A stretch of DNA of 30,441 nt from the NCBI GenBank assembly GCA_965364515.1, contig CBDTXZ010000018.1, forward strand, positions 1-30,441, written 5' to 3'. This document shows, in pieces, positions 9,301 to 14,976 of the stretch. The notes under the pieces are model-generated. The model had not been told where the DNA came from, did no database searches, and was given only the letters and a program-made list of their open reading frames with translations. The translations under genes and the position numbers were made by a program. The DNA comes from JAHEDH01 sp965364515 (GTDB taxonomy: Bacteria > Actinomycetota > Acidimicrobiia > Spongiisociales > ZC4RG35). Every line of letters starts with the position of its first letter. The stretch's first letter is position 1.

Positions 9301-9400
9301 TGGTGGTCTTTCCGGTGCCGGCGCCGGCGGCGACCCTGGCCGAGACCAGTGGAGCGTCGATGATCGCTTTCTGCTCGGGGGAGGGAACGAACGACGTCAC
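6323..9400 (-). CDS. adnB: AdnB-like UvrD-family helicase with C-terminal RecB-type nuclease domain
   Basis: A 1025-residue motor-nuclease, probably the lead-motor subunit of an AdnAB-type heterodimer that resects double-strand DNA breaks. The N-terminal superfamily 1A helicase has PSPEQ (Q motif), AGAGTGKT Walker A at 25-32, GITFTNKAAQEL (motif Ia), DEYQDTDPGQ (motif II), GDADQTIYEWRGA (motif III) and VTLITVHRAKGLEWP (motif V). The C-terminal PD-(D/E)xK domain shows H835, D906, D919 and K921. Four cysteines (C808, C1004, C1007, C1013) are spaced as in 4Fe-4S AddB/Cas4-type nucleases. The start is the GTG at 9400 that overlaps the adnA stop (GTGA); the 58-residue upstream extension is adnA shadow. 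Assignment as B follows the gene order in mycobacteria and the canonical helicase motifs. Confidence 0.87.
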   Translation of the reverse strand: MTSFVPSPEQKAIIDAPLVSARVAAGAGTGKTTTISERVRELVERRGVEPERILGITFTNKAAQELADRIRSALEGVVEVNREVSVHTYHGFASTILREFGAVVDIERDTDLITPAFSRQLLVEITHEMAYRHFDPTVRGSIEKLRRLSAQLSDNLVRPDQVQPPVGWEADPDGPWPQRVEMLATLVAYDREKRRLGVADFGDLIRRAHQLVVEHPEIGSRVASRFETVLLDEYQDTDPGQRELLRVLFGESTPVMAVGDADQTIYEWRGASKENFEHFGNHFTFGTDRPADHPLTLNRRSGGAILEVANTIRSMIDDRPRVPLSPVEGTPPGSIVTSVLPTAVAEADWIAEQIAALAGDGMRHRDMAVLFRKNKDMLLVHDALARHGIPFEVANLGGLLGVPEVADLHAWLRLVDRPEDSVAAARLLMGARFRLGMADLAQLNRWIVDRRPSLREVGEHDQVLDYTFLEAIDDVETIEDLRAEARDAVEQFRDEYRHLLAMSQGSALIEVCREILDHTDAWADIEAMPEASRQSARLNIHRFLDLAEDWSPLHGRPSLTAFLAHLDDLELEGSEELDTARLSEADAVTLITVHRAKGLEWPAVFLPALYRQNFPSRSHGFDDPFRFAHYLPTDLRLDDAFSAHDDPTEYDAFIRRRHESQEWRIGYVAATRAKQFLAGSHAWWNGVQSTNAKPSQPSELFELIDRFAERDVSTPEPPDRPELMVYRSESSVAPDPHFPDGVGEVMRTALDTPDGLDAIASTEGVQAAYDRSVTEFQQMLFDLPDRVEMVGSSPPSTSATGLVTYAQCPKRYFWSNVDPLPRRFSASARRGTEIHRRIELHNLGMVPLTDPEDVADSLDSEAPSGDGPDPFTVFERSRFADRSPFLTEAPFDLELDTGMRVRGRIDAVYRDDSGWEIVDFKSGRPKSDPAHITQLETYAIALERVGHLDDRPAKAIFAYLGGGELREVVSEIDSDWMTRAHEHLEELSSGIMGESFEPTPSSTCRRCDFLRFCPAGRRFLDEAGT

Positions 9401-12381
9401 GACGAGAACGCCTCCCGGCCCTCGGGCTGGACTGGACACACGATCCGAACCGCACACGTACGACATGCGTCTCCGGGCGTCGCCGGCCAGGACTCTTCCC
9501 TGATTGCGACGCCGACTGCGTGCATTCGTTCCCGGAGCTCGTCCAGCGACGAAGGATCGAACGCCCGCGTCCACCCCTTCTGATCGGTGGCGGGGTGCCA
9601 GCTCTCGGCAGCCACCGCCTCACCCATCTCGGCGAGCTCAGGGTCGCTCATGGCCGCCATCAGGTAGAAGCCGAGCTGAAGCGACCGTGCGGCATCCTTC
9701 TTGGAAGGGATTCTCTTGCCGGTCTTGTAATCGACGATGGCGAGGCCCTCGGGGCGTCGTTCGATCCGGTCGGCGAACCCGAACCATTCGATCCCGTCGA
9801 CCTCGAGACGAAGGGGCCGTTCGAGCGCGACCGCCGGGCCCGACTGGGCGGGCCACTCCGTGTACATGCGCTCGAGGATCCCGACCGCCTTCTCCCGCCA
9901 CTTGAAGTCGTACGCCGGTGAGCCGAAGGCAGCGCTCTCGGACCAGACGCGGTCCAGCATCATCAGTGCGTCGGAGAGGTCGCTCCGATCTCTGCCTGCA
10001 TCGACGGCCTCCTGCTCTGCGCGCTCGAGCACCTCGTGCACGAGCGACCCGAACAGGGCGTAGACCGACGAGCCATCGCCGATTCCGAGCCTGCGTTCGA
10101 GCACGTAGCGGCGCGGGCAGGTCTCGTAGGACTCGGCCTGGCTGGGGGAGAGGTGGAACCGCTCGCCGAGGACACCTTCGTCGGGACCGGGGGCGCGGGC
10201 ACCGGCGAAACGGGCGGCGTGCCAATGATGCCGTTCGGTCGTGAGTGTCTTGATGGCGGCGAGCCTGCGATGCAGCGGCTCCTCTGGATTGCTCGCGACT
10301 CTTCTGAGGGTCGCCTGCAGCTGCGTCAGGGAGACCGGCGGCCCGTCATAGGGAATCGGTGGACCGAGCTCGGATATCTCGGTGAGTCCGAGGGCGTTGA
10401 CCATGAATCGACTCGGTCTGCGCTCGGACTCGTCGATGCCCGCCCTCGTGGCCGTCCAGACCACGCGCCGGCGCGCCCTCGTCATGGCGGTGTAGGCCAA
10501 CCTGATCTCTTCCTGGAGCCGAAATCGCAGGTGCTCGCCGTGGCTGTTGCCGATGTCGGGATCGAGCTCCCGTACCGAGAGCAGGGAGATTCCCCTCCGA
10601 AGGTCGGGGAAGACCGAATCGGCGGCATCGGCGATGAACACGACGTCGAACTCGAGGCCCTTCGCCTGATGGAGTGTCGTCAGCGTGATCCGATCGGACT
10701 CGACCGATCGGTGCGAGAGCAGTGGCTGAGCCTCGAAATCGTCGGAGTCGGCCAGGCGGAAATAGTCGATCAACGAGATCGACGGATCACGTTCACGCTG
10801 TCGCTCGAGTGCCTGGGAGAAGGCCGTCCAGGCGGCTCGGAACTCTTCGAGCGCAGGATCGACGGCCAGCTCTGCCAGCCGCCCCACGTTCTCCCAGACG
10901 TGCCAGAAGCCTTCGGCGGCGGAAGCACCAACCGCCCAATCGCCGTCCTCGGTGACCGAGATGAGGTCGTCGGCTCCTTCGATCTCGGATCGAAGGACCT
11001 CTGCCCAGGGAGCTCTCGATCGGTGCCGCCGTCTCACCAGCTCCCGCTCGGTGGCGAGCGGCAGCCGGAAGAGCGGTCCGAGCAGCAGGCGACGGAGCGC
11101 CCGATCGACGGTCGCGGGAGGCGTGTCCTCTGTGGCCGCTGCCAGGGTGGCGATGTCTCGGATGAGATGGATCGCCGGATGGTCGACCAGCCGGCGATCC
11201 GGTGGATCGTGGGGTATCTGTCGGCGGGCGAGCGAGCGGCTCAGTTCGGTGACCAGGTGGCGAGTGCTTCGCAACAGCACTGCGATCCGCGCATAGGGGA
11301 TCCTGTCGATGAGATGGAGGCGCTCGATCTCCGATGCGATCCAGTCGGCCTCTGCCGACGTCTGGTCGAACACGAAGGCCTCGACCGAGCCCGGGTGGGG
11401 TGCGGGCACCACGGGGCCCGCACCGCCGGGGAGTTCGGCTCCGGACGTGAGCGACAGTGCGGAATCGAGGATCTGCTGCGGGACCCGGAACGACGTCGTC
11501 AGGACGATGCGGGTCGCAGGTGTCCCGTCAGGGTGCCGGAAGGTGGAGGGGAACGCTTCGATGTTCCGCAACGAGGCTCCCCGGAACGAGTAGATCGATT
11601 GGTACGGGTCGCCCGTCACCATCAGGTTGGGGATCGCACGGTGGAACGCCTCGAGCAGGGCTGCCTGGGCGGGGGAGGTGTCCTGATACTCGTCGACGAG
11701 GACGTACCGGTACTGGCTCGAGATGGAAGCGAGGACCCGTTCGTCGGCCAGGACCTCGATGGCCGTGTCGAGCAGGGTGCCGTAGTCGATTCTCCGGCGG
11801 TCGCGGAGTTCGTGCTGGTAACGGTCGAAGAACGTAGGCAACCCGACCCAGTCGGGGTGTGCGCTCAACTTCGGTCGGAGGTCCTCGGAGCCGAGCCTGC
11901 GCTCCCGAGCGCGCAGGATGAAGTCCGTGACGTCGGACGCGAACGTCCGGGATCCGAGCAGAGATCGGAACTGCGGCGGCCACTCGGCCGGATCTTCGGT
12001 GGCGAGGAGATCGCTGACCAACTGGACCTGTTCCGGCCCGGTGAGCAGGGTCGGCATCGACGCCCAGCCGAGCACCTCGCCACCCTCCGCTTCGAGCAGG
12101 CGCGACGCGAACGAATGGAAGGTCGCGCAGTTGATCTGGGTGAACGAGCCGCCGAGCTCGCGGGTGATGCGCGCTCGGATGTCGGAGGCCGAACGTCGTG
12201 AGAAGGTGAGGACGAGGACCTGCTCGGCGGTCGCCTTGCCGCTTTCGATGAGATGCCGAACGCGCTGGACGAGGAAGCGGGTCTTTCCGGTCCCCGGACC
12301 GGCGACCACGAGTTGAGGGCCCTCGGATCCCTCGAGGGCCGGTTGCCACTCGTCGGGCGCGATCCTGCGGTCGCCGATCAC
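9397..12381 (-). CDS. adnA: AdnA-like UvrD-family helicase with C-terminal RecB-type nuclease domain
   Basis: A 994-residue partner of the next gene, forming with it an AdnAB-type DNA end-resection machine. Visible motifs are AGPGTGKT Walker A (27-34), VLVLTFSRRSASDIRAR (Ia), DEYQDT (230-235), TGDPYQSIYSFRGA (III) and ITLTTLHQAKGLEFD (V). The nuclease domain has H782, D871, D884 and K886 (IVDYKTGKR). Cysteines C755, C973, C976 and C982 could ligate a 4Fe-4S cluster. It starts at GTG 12381, 6 nt after the stop of the small upstream gene; no in-frame ATG is close by. The adnA-adnB order and 4-bp overlap imply stoichiometric synthesis. Both nuclease domains keep the full catalytic set, so both strands could be cut. 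Confidence 0.87.
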   Translation of the reverse strand: MIGDRRIAPDEWQPALEGSEGPQLVVAGPGTGKTRFLVQRVRHLIESGKATAEQVLVLTFSRRSASDIRARITRELGGSFTQINCATFHSFASRLLEAEGGEVLGWASMPTLLTGPEQVQLVSDLLATEDPAEWPPQFRSLLGSRTFASDVTDFILRARERRLGSEDLRPKLSAHPDWVGLPTFFDRYQHELRDRRRIDYGTLLDTAIEVLADERVLASISSQYRYVLVDEYQDTSPAQAALLEAFHRAIPNLMVTGDPYQSIYSFRGASLRNIEAFPSTFRHPDGTPATRIVLTTSFRVPQQILDSALSLTSGAELPGGAGPVVPAPHPGSVEAFVFDQTSAEADWIASEIERLHLIDRIPYARIAVLLRSTRHLVTELSRSLARRQIPHDPPDRRLVDHPAIHLIRDIATLAAATEDTPPATVDRALRRLLLGPLFRLPLATERELVRRRHRSRAPWAEVLRSEIEGADDLISVTEDGDWAVGASAAEGFWHVWENVGRLAELAVDPALEEFRAAWTAFSQALERQRERDPSISLIDYFRLADSDDFEAQPLLSHRSVESDRITLTTLHQAKGLEFDVVFIADAADSVFPDLRRGISLLSVRELDPDIGNSHGEHLRFRLQEEIRLAYTAMTRARRRVVWTATRAGIDESERRPSRFMVNALGLTEISELGPPIPYDGPPVSLTQLQATLRRVASNPEEPLHRRLAAIKTLTTERHHWHAARFAGARAPGPDEGVLGERFHLSPSQAESYETCPRRYVLERRLGIGDGSSVYALFGSLVHEVLERAEQEAVDAGRDRSDLSDALMMLDRVWSESAAFGSPAYDFKWREKAVGILERMYTEWPAQSGPAVALERPLRLEVDGIEWFGFADRIERRPEGLAIVDYKTGKRIPSKKDAARSLQLGFYLMAAMSDPELAEMGEAVAAESWHPATDQKGWTRAFDPSSLDELRERMHAVGVAIREESWPATPGDACRTCAVRIVCPVQPEGREAFSS

Positions 12382-12387
12382 GGCATG

Positions 12388-12585
12388 TCAGGCCGCCGCC
12401 GACAGATGGCCGACGGGGGCGAGGTTGCACGAGGCGAGACCGCCGCACGAGCCGTCACAGACCAACTCGGCGCCCGGGTCGGTGCCGATGAGCAGTGACA
12501 TGGCCTGCTCGATCGGATCGAGGTGAACGGGATGGACGGTGGTTGCGGGATCGTTCATGGGGCGAATGTGGGTTGCTGTGCTCAT
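12388..12585 (-). CDS. Small cysteine-containing protein upstream of adnA
   Basis: A 65-residue product that I do not recognise. It has a neutral, His/Pro-rich first half and a short segment LVCDGSCGGLASCNLAP with three cysteines (C43, C47 and C53, spacing C-x3-C-x5-C), which could bind a metal or form a disulphide. Codons are strongly G/C-ending, as in neighbouring real genes. The ATG lies exactly 6 nt after a TACGTT -10 box, and the same promoter layout precedes the RecB-like gene, which argues that this is the first gene of a leaderless adnAB transcript. Its stop is 6 nt before adnA. It may be an accessory factor of AdnAB or a coupling leader peptide; both are inference. Confidence 0.62.
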   Translation of the reverse strand: MSTATHIRPMNDPATTVHPVHLDPIEQAMSLLIGTDPGAELVCDGSCGGLASCNLAPVGHLSAAA

Positions 12586-12591
12586 GGGATC

Positions 12592-12617
12592 AACGTATCG
12601 GTCGGGTGTGACAGAAA
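12592..12617 (-). promoter_or_regulatory. Putative DNA-damage (PafBC/RecA-independent type) promoter of the small gene-adnAB operon
   Basis: On the minus strand, TTTCTGTCA (plus 12609-12617) is followed by 11 nt and a TACGTT -10 box (plus 12592-12597), then 6 nt and ATG. The mycobacterial RecA-NDp promoter is tTGTCRgtg-N8-TAnnnT. Here the TGTCA core and its 11-nt distance to the -10 match exactly, while the flanking gtg does not. The transcript would be leaderless. Confidence 0.62.
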
Positions 12618-12624
12618 CGCGCCG

Positions 12625-13416
12625 TCAGCTGGCCTTCGCCTGGACCGGTTCGGCACCGGCGACCTCCATCGCCGGGCAGATGTCCTGGAACGAGCACCAG
12701 TTGCACAGCTTGCCCGGTCGGGGAGGGAAGTTGCCGGTCTCGGTGGCTCGCTCGATGGCAGTCCACAACGCCCGCAGTTGTCGGTCCATCGCATCGAGTT
12801 GGGCGTCGTCGATGGCCAAGCGGTACATCGTGGGTCCGTTGAGATACATGAGCCGAACTTCGCTGGGGGTCTCGTTGAGGCGGCGTCGGATGAGCAGCGC
12901 ATAGATCTTCAGCGCGAAGAACGAGCTCAGCGCATAGCGCTCCGGTGGGGCTTTCCCCGTCTTGTAGTCGGTGATCACGAGATTGCCGTCCTCGTCGCGG
13001 TCGATGCGGTCGAGGATCCCCCTGATCACGATCCCGTCGAGATCCTCCAGCATGTCGAGCTCGCGGTCGAGCGGTTCGACCTCCGCGGGATCCTCGACTG
13101 AGAAGTAGTTGGCGAGCAGCGCCATCGAGTCGACGCCCCAGCGGCGCTCCTCATCGATCGATTCGAACAGTCCCTGATACTCCTCGGTGGATCGGATCTC
13201 GGTCCATGCCTCTCGGAACAGGGAGTAGAGCGTCTCGGCGGTCCGTTCGGGTGCCGGGAGGTCGTAGAGGCGTTGGAGGGCGAGATGTGCCGTGGTCCCA
13301 CGTGCTTGGTGGACGGTCACCGGCTCCTCGAGCTTGTCGATGCTGCGGAACTTGAAGAGCTGCGGACAGACCTTGAAGTCGCTCGCCCGGCTCGGAGAAA
13401 GTCGTTCAAGTGACAT
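12625..13416 (-). CDS. RecB-family PD-(D/E)xK exonuclease with probable 4Fe-4S cluster
   Basis: A 263-residue stand-alone nuclease of the Cas4/AddB/RecB-like class (PDDEXK_1). It shows SPSRASDFKVCPQLFKFR with C17, H44, D136 (ILDRIDR), D150-x-K152 (ITDYKTGK) and a C-terminal C238-x2-C241-x5-C247 cluster. The four cysteines are arranged as in iron-sulfur nucleases. No helicase part is present; the length (about 260-280) is normal for actinobacterial members. The ATG at 13416 is chosen because a TATGCT -10 ends 6 nt before it; the longer open frame upstream is non-coding. It lies directly upstream of the adnAB operon and shares its promoter architecture, so a role in processing broken ends alongside AdnAB is likely. 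No cas genes are nearby, so this is not a CRISPR Cas4 context. Confidence 0.87.
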   Translation of the reverse strand: MSLERLSPSRASDFKVCPQLFKFRSIDKLEEPVTVHQARGTTAHLALQRLYDLPAPERTAETLYSLFREAWTEIRSTEEYQGLFESIDEERRWGVDSMALLANYFSVEDPAEVEPLDRELDMLEDLDGIVIRGILDRIDRDEDGNLVITDYKTGKAPPERYALSSFFALKIYALLIRRRLNETPSEVRLMYLNGPTMYRLAIDDAQLDAMDRQLRALWTAIERATETGNFPPRPGKLCNWCSFQDICPAMEVAGAEPVQAKAS

Positions 13417-13422
13417 GGGAAC

Positions 13423-13448
13423 AGCATACGCACCCCGAATGACAGAAA
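13423..13448 (-). promoter_or_regulatory. Putative DNA-damage (PafBC/RecA-independent type) promoter of the RecB-like nuclease
   Basis: On the minus strand, TTTCTGTCA (plus 13440-13448), 11 nt, TATGCT (plus 13423-13428), 6 nt, ATG. This is the same nine-base box, the same 11-nt and 6-nt spacings and the same TCCC before ATG as the promoter at 12592-12617. It fits the mycobacterial tTGTCRgtg-N8-TAnnnT pattern in its TGTCA core and spacing. Confidence 0.65.
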
Positions 13449-13483
13449 TGTGATTCGAGGTGAAGGCTCCGAGGACACCGACG

Positions 13484-13489
13484 TATCGT
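13484..13489 (+). promoter_or_regulatory. -10 box for a leaderless transcript of the gene at 13496
   Basis: TATCGT ends 6 nt before ATG 13496, the same spacing as at 13416 and 15588. It supports ATG 13496 over the in-frame GTG at 13460 as the start. No TGTC element is present, so this promoter is not of the damage type found on the other strand. Confidence 0.55.
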
Positions 13490-13495
13490 TCGGAG

Positions 13496-14140
13496 ATGAG
13501 CAGTCGGTCGGGACCGGATGAGATGCCGCCTTCCATCGAAGGCCTCTTCGAGCTCATGCGGGCGGCGCCGGAGAACTGCGGTTCGCTCCGGGCTTCGTAC
13601 CGGCGGTGGAGCGATCCGCAGGTCGCGGCTTCGGCCCTGTCGGCACGGCAGGGGCGGCCCGCCGAGAAGGTCACTCACCGGCCCGTTTCCGTGACGGGAG
13701 AGGTCTGGATCGATGGAGACGCCAGGGTCAGATGGGAAGATGACGACTCCGTCGCCGTCGTGAACGGGACCCGGTGGTACGCCCGATCGCCGGAGCAGTC
13801 GATCAGCAGTGGAACCGATCCCGGAGAACTCGGGATCGAACGTCTCGACGAGGCTCGGTTCCCGTTCATGTTCATTCCGGAACTCGAGTTCGACCACGTG
13901 AGTCGAGGTGAAGTCGCGGAGAGACGGTGCTGGGTGGTTCACGCCCGCCGTCGAGATGAAACCCGGCGTCGCTGGCATCCGCTCGTCGCGACCGGTGACG
14001 TGTGGCAGTTCTCCATCGATGCGGATACCGGAGTCGCTCTCAGGATCGAGTCCTTCTGGAACGGAAGGCCCTCGACGTTGCTCGAGATCCTCCATATCGA
14101 GATCGATCCGGCGTTCGACGCTGCGCTCTTCGAGGTTTGA
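13496..14140 (+). CDS. Hypothetical protein, possible LolA/RseB-like lipoprotein-carrier fold
   Basis: A 214-residue soluble protein. It has no signal peptide or membrane segment from the chosen start. After a helical N-terminus (IEGLFELMRAAPENCGS) it shows alternating short beta-type segments such as VTGEVWIDGDARVRWEDDDS, VAVVNGTRWYARS, CWVVHARR and VWQFSIDADTGVALRIESF. The closing pattern, in which a residual phrase on size of effect (ALRIESFWNGRPSTLLEILHIEIDPAFDAALFEV) ends the chain, resembles the beta-sheet repeats of LolA/RseB-like proteins. That is a weak resemblance seen by eye. The ATG is 6 nt after a TATCGT -10. The gene is divergent from the RecB-like nuclease, with 79 bp between starts, and convergent with the next gene. 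Confidence 0.7.
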   Translation: MSSRSGPDEMPPSIEGLFELMRAAPENCGSLRASYRRWSDPQVAASALSARQGRPAEKVTHRPVSVTGEVWIDGDARVRWEDDDSVAVVNGTRWYARSPEQSISSGTDPGELGIERLDEARFPFMFIPELEFDHVSRGEVAERRCWVVHARRRDETRRRWHPLVATGDVWQFSIDADTGVALRIESFWNGRPSTLLEILHIEIDPAFDAALFEV

Positions 14141-14178
14141 GGGTGGTGTGCCGAGAGGTGACGGAAGGGCCCGGGCGC

Positions 14179-14622
14179 TCACAGGTCCGATCGTGTCGCG
14201 CGCCTTCGGGCCAGGCCGGGAGCCAGAAAGCCGACCACTGCAGCTGCCGTCGCCGCGCCGAGATCATGCAAGTCGATCGACCCGAGCCACAGGGCCACGG
14301 CGATCGCCAGCGGGACGGCGAAGGCCTGTGCGACCATCGTCCACATCACCGTCCGCCCGACGTCTCCCCATCGGAACGCCGCGGCCACGAGCGGCGGTCC
14401 CGAAGTCGACCCCACCACAAACCCGACGACGAACCCGAACGCCCACACCAGCAAATAGCCGAACATCCGAAACCCGAGCTCGAAGGCCTCCTCCAGGTTC
14501 CCGCCCGACCGAAGCGGCTCCACATCGCCGATGACGATCCTCAGGGCGAGCCACGCCCCGGCCAGCCCGAAGATCGCACCGCCGAGAACTCCGCCCGCAG
14601 CGACCACGATCGTGCGCGCCAC
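14179..14622 (-). CDS. Hypothetical four-helix membrane protein
   Basis: A 147-residue protein with four hydrophobic segments (about residues 3-25, 50-70, 92-112 and 120-140) and a basic C-terminus (ARRRATRSDL). No family is recognised. The start is taken as GTG 14622, where hydrophobic membrane-protein composition begins; the upstream open frame to 14865 is Arg/Pro/Ser-rich and looks non-coding. No clear ribosome-binding site or -10 box precedes the GTG, so the start is uncertain. It converges with the gene at 13496 across a 38-bp gap that contains a GGGCCC palindrome but no T-tract. Confidence 0.6.
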   Translation of the reverse strand: MARTIVVAAGGVLGGAIFGLAGAWLALRIVIGDVEPLRSGGNLEEAFELGFRMFGYLLVWAFGFVVGFVVGSTSGPPLVAAAFRWGDVGRTVMWTMVAQAFAVPLAIAVALWLGSIDLHDLGAATAAAVVGFLAPGLARRRATRSDL

Positions 14623-14840
14623 GGGACGTGACCGGCGCTCGTTTCCGGGTCGGCATCCGAGACCATTCGTTCGGTGTGACCGGGAGCCGAGCTCTCCACA
14701 AGGCGATCGAGTTGCGTGTGATGGGTCGGTTCGCTGTGGCTGGAGCAGCACGCGAGGAGTCGTGAAGAGGCGCACTCGGGCCGGCCGATGGGAGCCGTCT
14801 GCGCATGCCGGCGTGAGTGCCGGAGGGGAGCGCACCAAGG
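14623..14840. other. Left part of a 965-bp gene-free region
   Basis: Several frames are open here on both strands, but all read as Arg/Ser/Pro-rich shadow without a recognisable domain or start signal. I see nothing specific in this first part apart from short GC-rich palindromes. The structured part of the region begins at about 14841. Confidence 0.5.
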
Positions 14841-14878
14841 GTTTTCCCCAGATTTCTGCGGACAAACCTGTGGAAAAC
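14841..14878. repeat. Imperfect inverted repeat with a DnaA-box-like arm
   Basis: GTTTTCCCCA (14841-14850) and TGTGGAAAAC (14869-14878) are complementary at 9 of 10 positions. The right arm read on the minus strand, TTTTCCACA, fits the DnaA-box consensus TTWTNCACA; the left arm differs by one base. Between the arms lies GATTTCTGCGG (14851-14861), which recurs inverted at 15469-15479. Confidence 0.55.
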
Positions 14879-14892
14879 TCCGTCCGAGATCA

Positions 14893-14923
14893 GGTCGCGA
14901 AAATTCCAGGCCTGGTCGCGAAA
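14893..14923. repeat. Direct repeat of GGTCGCGAAA around a palindrome
   Basis: GGTCGCGAAA occurs at 14893-14902 and 14914-14923, a 21-bp period (two helical turns). Between the copies is the perfect palindrome CCAGGCCTGG (14906-14915), which overlaps the second copy by two bases. After each copy follows T-T-C-C-A-G or T-C-C-A-G. This looks like a protein-binding arrangement; the binder is unknown. Confidence 0.5.
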
Positions 14924-14941
14924 TCCAGATCCCATTTCCCC

Positions 14942-14970
14942 TTGTATTCGGTGTCGTCGGGTCGTACGTT
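14942..14970 (+). promoter_or_regulatory. Candidate promoter for a transcript through the hairpin array
   Basis: TTGTAT (14942-14947), a 17-nt spacer and TACGTT (14965-14970) form a plausible housekeeping promoter with ideal spacing but only partial matches in both hexamers. A start near 14977 would send a plus-strand RNA through the hairpin array. The orientation agrees with the strand on which the tetraloops are stable. Confidence 0.35.
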
Positions 14971-14976
14971 TCCTTC

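Noticed and set aside
12625..13101. Plus-strand frame opposite the RecB-like nuclease
   Set aside because: Shadow frame with no recognisable domain. The minus-strand gene has full catalytic and cysteine motifs.
14841..14923. Chromosomal origin of replication
   Set aside because: Only one good and one imperfect DnaA-box match, no AT-rich unwinding stretch, and no dnaA, dnaN or related genes nearby.
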